Below are positions 59,679-64,000 of a DNA stretch of 64,000 bases, piece after piece (within the stretch, counting starts at the first letter, position 1; every line of letters starts with the position of its first letter). Location: NCBI GenBank assembly GCA_004557825.1, contig SFFL01000001.1, positions 1 through 64,000 of the forward strand. Direction: 5' to 3'. The translations under genes were made by a program, and so were the position numbers. Below the pieces are notes generated by a model that ran no database searches, was not told the DNA's origin, and was given only the letters and a program-made list of their open reading frames with translations. This stretch comes from Bacteroidales bacterium. Lineage in GTDB: Bacteria > Bacteroidota > Bacteroidia > Bacteroidales > Muribaculaceae.

Positions 59679-59933
59679 ATGAAAAAAGACATCCATCCTT
59701 CCAACTATCGCAAAGTTGTCTTCAAAGATATGTCGAACGATGAGATTTTCATCACCCGCTCGACCGTAGCTGCTAAGGAAACTATCGAAATCGACGGCGA
59801 GACCTATCCCCTGGTTAAGCTTGAAATCACCTCTTCCTCGCACCCCTTCTTCACCGGCAAGCAGAAACTCGTAGACACCGCAGGCCGCGTCGACAAATTC
59901 CTGTCTCGCTACGGCGACCGCAAAAAGAAATAA
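59679..59933 (+). CDS. rpmE2: ribosomal protein L31, type B
   Basis: 84 residues: MKKDIHPSNYRKVVFKDMSN at the N-terminus, GETYPLVKLEITSSSHPFFTGKQKLVDTAGRVDKF in the middle and a basic tail. No zinc-binding Cys residues, so this is the long, zinc-independent (C-minus) L31 form. Part of the large ribosomal subunit, bridging to the small subunit. Own promoter and a strong terminator; monocistronic. Confidence 0.96.
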   Translation: MKKDIHPSNYRKVVFKDMSNDEIFITRSTVAAKETIEIDGETYPLVKLEITSSSHPFFTGKQKLVDTAGRVDKFLSRYGDRKKK

Positions 59934-59953
59934 TCGGATTCCTCCAGAATTCG

Positions 59954-60003
59954 ACACAGCGAAGGCGCTTACCCATCCGGGCAGGCGCCTTCGCTGTGTT
60001 TTG
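59954..60003 (+). terminator. terminator of the L31 gene
   Basis: A perfect 15-bp stem, ACACAGCGAAGGCGC (59954-59968) with GCGCCTTCGCTGTGT (59985-59999), followed by a short T run. Confidence 0.85.
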
Positions 60004-60020
60004 CAAGCAGAGTCTCAGGT

Positions 60021-60065
60021 AGCTAAGGTAGCTAAAATAGCTAAAGCAGCTGAGATAGCGGCAGC
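60021..60065. repeat. 9-bp minisatellite (x5), AGCTAAnnn type
   Basis: AGCTAAGGT, AGCTAAAAT, AGCTAAAGC, AGCTGAGAT, AGCGGCAGC in succession, between the L31 terminator and the 3' end of the convergent antiporter gene. Confidence 0.8.
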
Positions 60066-60074
60066 CGAGGCCGG

Positions 60075-62330
60075 CTATTTGGCGGCGCCTTCGAGAGTAG
60101 CGGCAGTGTGGGCATCGGGAGCCACAATCCAGAGGCGGTCGCCCACGCAAAGCGGCAACGTGGCCGGGCGGTCGATAAAGGTATCGCCGCGACGCATCGC
60201 CACAACGTGGGTATTATAATTGCGCCGCACATCCGCGCTGGCAAGGGTTTGACCAATCAACGGAGATTTTTCGGTGAGTTCGATGGCCGTCAGGCGGATG
60301 TCGGAGGGCTGACGTGAGGATTCGGCATCGGATGTCGGCTCGGCCTCGATAATGGGAAGCACGTGCGAAATCTGATCGTCGGTACCGATAATGCCGATAG
60401 TGTCGCCGGGGAAAATGCGCGTATCGCCCGAGGGGATGGTTATCATCTGCGGGCCACGCTGAATCGAAGCCACATCAACTCCATACCGGCGGCGCAAGTC
60501 GCTGTTTTTCAACCGGTCGCCCACAAAGGGACATCCATATCCCACCGTAATGTAAGCCAGGTGCAGGTCGCTCACCAGTGTATTGTTCTTGCCCGACCGG
60601 CGCAAATCACGTTCATTGAGATTAGAGATAAATGTATTCTCGATATGACGGAGATGCGCATTTAATTTACGTGAAATCAGCATCATAAGCAGAATCAACA
60701 CTGCCAGGCCGATGAGCACGCCCGAACGGAGGGAGTAGTAGGATGTAATGGTGGTGATGATAAAGCCGAGCGCCAGTACAAGGCGGAACACCAGCATCAC
60801 CACCCTAGGCATTTTCATGTGCAGCGCCGCGGATTTGCCGGCTTTATCGCTCGCCTGCATAGATGGCGGCAGCATCAGCGCCAGCAGGAAGGGAGCCATC
60901 ACAGCTAATGTGATGACGCAGCTGAGGAGTTTCCAGAATCGCGGTGTAAGATCCTGAAGCAGCGGCGCCAGATAGCTCTTGCCGGCCATAAATACCGCTA
61001 TCAGGATGATAGAGTATAGCGCGATGCGCCATAAATAACGGCGCAGCAAAGCGGCCCATTCCCGACGACTCTCAGTGCGCACGCTCTGCGATGTTTCGTC
61101 GGAATAGCGGTCGATAAGGAAATGAAGCCGTTTTGGCAGTCGCTTCTCTACCCAGAGATATGCACCGTCCGACATTCTGATAAAATATGGTGTGGTGAAT
61201 GTAGTGATTACCGACACTGCCACGACAATGGGGTAAATCTCAGCGTTGAGCACACCAAGGCTCATACCGAGTGTGGCGATGATGAAGGCGAACTCACCTA
61301 TCTGCGTCAGTGAGAATCCCGATTCTATGGCCACTCTGAGGCTCTGACCGGTCACAAGCATACCGAAGGTGCCGAAGATTATCATTCCCACTATTACCGT
61401 AACCGACAGCAGAAGGATGGGCCACCAGTACTGCACCAGAATATCAGGCTGTACCATCATACCCACGGAGATGAAGAACACGGCGCCAAACAGGTCTTTA
61501 ACCGGCGTTGTCACCGCTTCTATACGCTCGGCGTAACTCGTACCGGCAAGTATCGATCCCATAACAAACGCACCGAGCGCCAGCGAGAATCCGCACAGCA
61601 CCGAGAACACCGCCATAGAGAGGCAGAGGCCCATCGACACCACCAGCAGGGTCTCGTTATTGAGGAAGCGGCGCGTCTTGTTGAGGAAACTCGGAAGCAC
61701 ATACACTCCCACCAGAAACCACATAATCAGGAAGAATACCAGCTTGCTGATGCTGCGGAGCATTTCGCCGCCCTCCACGGAATTGTTGATGGCTATAGAA
61801 CTGAGCACCACCATCATAACCACCGCAAAGAGGTCTTCCACGATAAGCACGGCCAGCACGAGAGAGGCAAATTTCTTTTGTCGCAACCCCAGGTCGGTGA
61901 ACGCCTTGATGATGATTGTGGTCGACGACATCGACAGCATACCGCCCAGGAATAGGCTGTTGATATTGGTAAAGCCAAGCAGATGCCCTATAAGGTAGCC
62001 CAGCCCCATCATCCCGCACACGATTATCAGCGCCGTCACCACTGCCGAACCGCCCGTATTGACCAGCTTTTTAAAGGAAAATTCCAATCCGAGCGAAAAC
62101 AGAAGCACAATGATTCCTATCTGCGCCCAGAATTCGATATTCATTTCGGTAGTGACAGATGGCAGCGGCTTGAAATTAGGGCTGGCCAGGAATCCGGCTA
62201 CGATATAACCCAATACCACCGGTTGCTTGATCCATTTAAACAGGAGAGTGACCACCGCGCCCAGAAGCAGAATGAAGGCCAGGTCGGTAATCAGGCTATC
62301 GAAATTCGGTGTGGCTGACAGAAGAAGCAT
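60075..62330 (-). CDS. CPA2-family cation:proton antiporter with two RCK_C (TrkA_C) domains
   Basis: 751 residues, inner membrane. Residues ~1-390 hold about 12 membrane helices of a Na+/H+ or K+/H+ antiporter of the KefB/CPA2 type (QPVVLGYIVAGFLASPNF, IIVLLFSLGLEFSFKKL, SLFLGGMLSMSSTTIIIKAF, LIVEDLFAVVMMVVLSS, FGAVFFISVGMMV). A further membrane block spans ~430-570. The C-terminus carries two TrkA_C-like beta domains (~600-660: YGCPFVGDRLKNSDLRRRYGVDVASIQRG; ~670-745: KSPLIGQTLASADVRRNYNTHVVAMRRG). No nucleotide-binding RCK_N domain is seen between them, unlike KefB/KefC. It probably governs K+ or Na+ and pH balance. Confidence 0.9.
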   Translation of the reverse strand: MLLLSATPNFDSLITDLAFILLLGAVVTLLFKWIKQPVVLGYIVAGFLASPNFKPLPSVTTEMNIEFWAQIGIIVLLFSLGLEFSFKKLVNTGGSAVVTALIIVCGMMGLGYLIGHLLGFTNINSLFLGGMLSMSSTTIIIKAFTDLGLRQKKFASLVLAVLIVEDLFAVVMMVVLSSIAINNSVEGGEMLRSISKLVFFLIMWFLVGVYVLPSFLNKTRRFLNNETLLVVSMGLCLSMAVFSVLCGFSLALGAFVMGSILAGTSYAERIEAVTTPVKDLFGAVFFISVGMMVQPDILVQYWWPILLLSVTVIVGMIIFGTFGMLVTGQSLRVAIESGFSLTQIGEFAFIIATLGMSLGVLNAEIYPIVVAVSVITTFTTPYFIRMSDGAYLWVEKRLPKRLHFLIDRYSDETSQSVRTESRREWAALLRRYLWRIALYSIILIAVFMAGKSYLAPLLQDLTPRFWKLLSCVITLAVMAPFLLALMLPPSMQASDKAGKSAALHMKMPRVVMLVFRLVLALGFIITTITSYYSLRSGVLIGLAVLILLMMLISRKLNAHLRHIENTFISNLNERDLRRSGKNNTLVSDLHLAYITVGYGCPFVGDRLKNSDLRRRYGVDVASIQRGPQMITIPSGDTRIFPGDTIGIIGTDDQISHVLPIIEAEPTSDAESSRQPSDIRLTAIELTEKSPLIGQTLASADVRRNYNTHVVAMRRGDTFIDRPATLPLCVGDRLWIVAPDAHTAATLEGAAK

Positions 62331-62453
62331 AGGGGAGCTAAAGAATTAGCAATGAGTAATGAGCAGTGAGGGGATGAGGAGGAGAATATAACTTAAACAG
62401 CTATTATTTAGAGCAGGTTCGTAAATCGATGGCAATCTTATTCAAGATTTGAT

Positions 62454-63452
62454 TCATTTAATATCTGAGAAGGCACGCTTTCCTTTGAGGTAATATTCCA
62501 CCAGAATGTTGGGGCGCCGAGGTTGTCGCAACAGGTTGACCTGCGGATGGCTGGTGTAAGCGCGACGCATCTTGCGGAAATCACGATGTGCCCGGAGAAT
62601 AGCCCCGGCGTTGGCGAAATCGAATGTTGCTGCAAACTTCGCCCAGGCGAGCGTGTCGAGCATCCGCCGACGCATCAGAGCGCCGCGGAGGTCTGAAGCA
62701 GGCAGATTCTTATGCAGAAGCAACAGATTATTGCGGAAATTCAGATAAGTTTTGCGCGGATTTTCAGCCGGCAGCGAGCCACCGCCAAGATGATACACCT
62801 TGCTTGCCGGTACGCACCATAGTTTGTAACCCATCAGCTGCAACCGCCAGCAAAGGTCAATCTCCTCCATATGGGCGAAGAAGTCCACATCCAGTCCACC
62901 GGCCTCCAAGTAGAGTGCTGTGCGCACCATCAGCGCGGCGCCGGTAGCCCAGAATACCTCCACCGGTCCGTCGTACTGGCCGAGGTCGGTTTCAACCGTG
63001 GCAAACAGTCGCCCGCGGCAATAGGGATAACCATTGCGGTCGATGAATCCGCCGGAGGCTCCGGCATATTCAAATTTCGCTTTATCGCGATAGCTCAGGA
63101 TTTTAGGCTGACAGGCTGCGCACTCGGAGTGTGCCTCCATAAAGTCATAAAGCGGCCGGAGCCAACCACCCTCGACCGCCACATCGGAATTGAGCAGCAG
63201 CGTATAGGTGTAACCGGTCTCGCGCAGTGCACGGTTATATCCCCCGGCAAACCCCAGATTTTCCTCAAACCGGAGCACCTTCACCGTAGGGAAGTCTGTT
63301 TCGAGCAACGAAAGCGACCCATCGGTACTTCCGTTGTCGGCAACAATCACGTCGGCGATATCCTCCGGCGTGTTTTCCACTACCGAGGGGAGAAATTCTC
63401 GAAGAAGTTTCTCGCCGTTCCAGTTGAGAATAATTACGGCTATCGGTTTCAT
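62454..63452 (-). CDS. GT2 glycosyltransferase (rhamnosyl/galactofuranosyl transferase-like)
   Basis: 332 residues. GT-A N-terminus AVIILNWNGEKLLREFLPSV, VIVADNGSTDGSL (~37), NLGFAGGYNRAL (~66), NSDVAV as the DxD-type motif (~88), FWATGAALMVRTALYLEAGGLD and FAHMEEIDLCWRLQLMGY (~192), typical of the WbbL-like GT2 subgroup that adds rhamnose or similar sugars to O-antigens or other glycans. It is 51 bp downstream of the acyltransferase gene on the same strand, suggesting a cell-envelope operon. Confidence 0.9.
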   Translation of the reverse strand: MKPIAVIILNWNGEKLLREFLPSVVENTPEDIADVIVADNGSTDGSLSLLETDFPTVKVLRFEENLGFAGGYNRALRETGYTYTLLLNSDVAVEGGWLRPLYDFMEAHSECAACQPKILSYRDKAKFEYAGASGGFIDRNGYPYCRGRLFATVETDLGQYDGPVEVFWATGAALMVRTALYLEAGGLDVDFFAHMEEIDLCWRLQLMGYKLWCVPASKVYHLGGGSLPAENPRKTYLNFRNNLLLLHKNLPASDLRGALMRRRMLDTLAWAKFAATFDFANAGAILRAHRDFRKMRRAYTSHPQVNLLRQPRRPNILVEYYLKGKRAFSDIK

Positions 63453-63503
63453 TTGGCAGATGGAGCAAATAGAAGGTGAATCAGGGAAAGACAGGTTCTA
63501 TAA

Positions 63504-64000
63504 TTATTGAGCGCCGGCGGCCGTGGCATCGGGATAACTTACCGGGATTTTCCAGCGCTTATGCGTCCATAGCCACAGCCCCGGGTCGAGGAGTATATTC
63601 TCCTCAAGCATCGACGCATACAAGTCGGTCAGCGGATAGTCCGATGCACCGTTTTTTACTGCTCCGGGGTCCGAGGCTCCAGCTTTTGCTGCACCGATTT
63701 CTGCCGGGATTTCCATTGGCACCACCTCGATATGATAATGCCCGCGCGAGGGCTTCGTTATCTTCCAGTACACCGGAAGTGCGTTCATACGGCGGCACAC
63801 GGTCTCGGTGCCCGTTATCATTGCGGTGGGATGGTTCAGGAATTTCACAACGTGGATAGGGTCGCCGTGGCTCGGTTTCTGGTCGCTCATAAACCCGGTG
63901 ACGGTGGGGATGCCGCGCTTCTGATAGCGCAGCAAATCGAGGAAGGAGCGCTTCTTCGGGAGCGAAACGGCTCCGAAACGCGACCTTATACGCAGCATCA
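63504..64000 (-). CDS. LpxL/HtrB-like lipid A biosynthesis acyltransferase, 5' end outside window
   Basis: At least 165 residues, frame open to the right edge. Segments GFMSDQKPSHGD, VKFLNHPTAMITGTETVCRRMNALPVYWK and HYHIEVVPMEI match the C-terminal half of the LpxL/LpxM acyltransferases, which add secondary acyl chains to the lipid A precursor at the inner membrane. The HX4D-containing N-terminal half lies beyond base 64000. An Ala/Gly/Ser-rich insertion (GAAKAGASDPGAVKNGASD) near the C-terminus is unusual. Followed by the GT2 gene. Confidence 0.82.
   Translation of the reverse strand, partial: MLRIRSRFGAVSLPKKRSFLDLLRYQKRGIPTVTGFMSDQKPSHGDPIHVVKFLNHPTAMITGTETVCRRMNALPVYWKITKPSRGHYHIEVVPMEIPAEIGAAKAGASDPGAVKNGASDYPLTDLYASMLEENILLDPGLWLWTHKRWKIPVSYPDATAAGAQ

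Overview
The window looks like a chromosomal segment of a gut Bacteroidales bacterium. Many genes are preceded by the Bacteroidetes sigma-ABfr promoter (TTTG, about 19-20 bp, TAnnTTTG). The tmRNA encodes a GENNYALAA-type tag, ribosomal protein L31 is the zinc-free long form, and the secreted glycoside hydrolases (GH97, GH36, GH20, GH2, GH43, GH13) are typical of the group. The fairly G+C-rich coding style together with an oxalate-degradation cluster suggests Muribaculaceae (S24-7), but that family assignment is inference. No SusC/SusD pair, rRNA, tRNA, CRISPR array or intact transposase was seen.

Layout. (1) 1-9160: amino-sugar and galactoside use, with a sugar MFS porter (cut by the left edge), a ROK regulator, an N-acylglucosamine 2-epimerase, a secreted GH36 alpha-galactosidase, a decayed BMP-type lipoprotein, an APH-fold (NahK-like) sugar kinase and a CBM9-like protein. 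(2) 9374-13609: oxalate catabolism, frc-oxc plus an AEC-family carrier, the same trio as E. coli yfdW-yfdU-yfdV. (3) 13862-16500: a flavodoxin-like reductase, then an A+T-rich type II restriction-modification pair whose methyltransferase carries an N-terminal HTH. (4) 16785-31231: two GH97 enzymes flanking an nfeD-SPFH operon, an EEP-fold protein lacking its catalytic Glu, a FecR remnant between palindromic repeats, a GH20 hexosaminidase, a WG-repeat protein and a GH43. (5) 31232-33331: a 5'-truncated leucine-rich-repeat gene just downstream of ssrA. (6) 33672-40003: GH2 beta-galactosidase, lgt, ackA and pta. (7) 40177-44124: a small acidic protein, aguA and aguB (agmatine to putrescine), then a single-gene AAA ATPase-DUF4435/TOPRIM protein resembling fused PARIS-type anti-phage effectors. 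(8) 44261-57885: pullulanase, DUF4136 lipoprotein, a heptad-repeat Cys/His-rich secreted protein, a glycosyltransferase locus disturbed by an exact 99-bp duplication, rsgA, a winged-helix protein, a SPOR lipoprotein, a phosphodiesterase, a SusA-like GH13, a six-hairpin-like lipoprotein and a C1 peptidase. (9) 58097-64000: DUF1846 protein, L31, a CPA2 antiporter, a GT2 and an LpxL-like acyltransferase cut by the right edge.

Together the genes describe a saccharolytic anaerobe that splits starch, alpha- and beta-galactosides and N-acetylhexosaminides outside the cytoplasm, makes acetate and ATP through Pta-AckA, and may gain energy or detoxify through oxalate decarboxylation. Intergenic DNA is rich in repeats: a dispersed REP/BIME-like palindrome family (consensus core TGTAGGGACGCACC) and several minisatellites, three of them with a 9-bp period immediately downstream of genes. 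The most promising items for follow-up are the ATPase-DUF4435 protein, the oxalate module with its AEC carrier, the HTH-fused methyltransferase and the heptad/Cys-His secreted protein.
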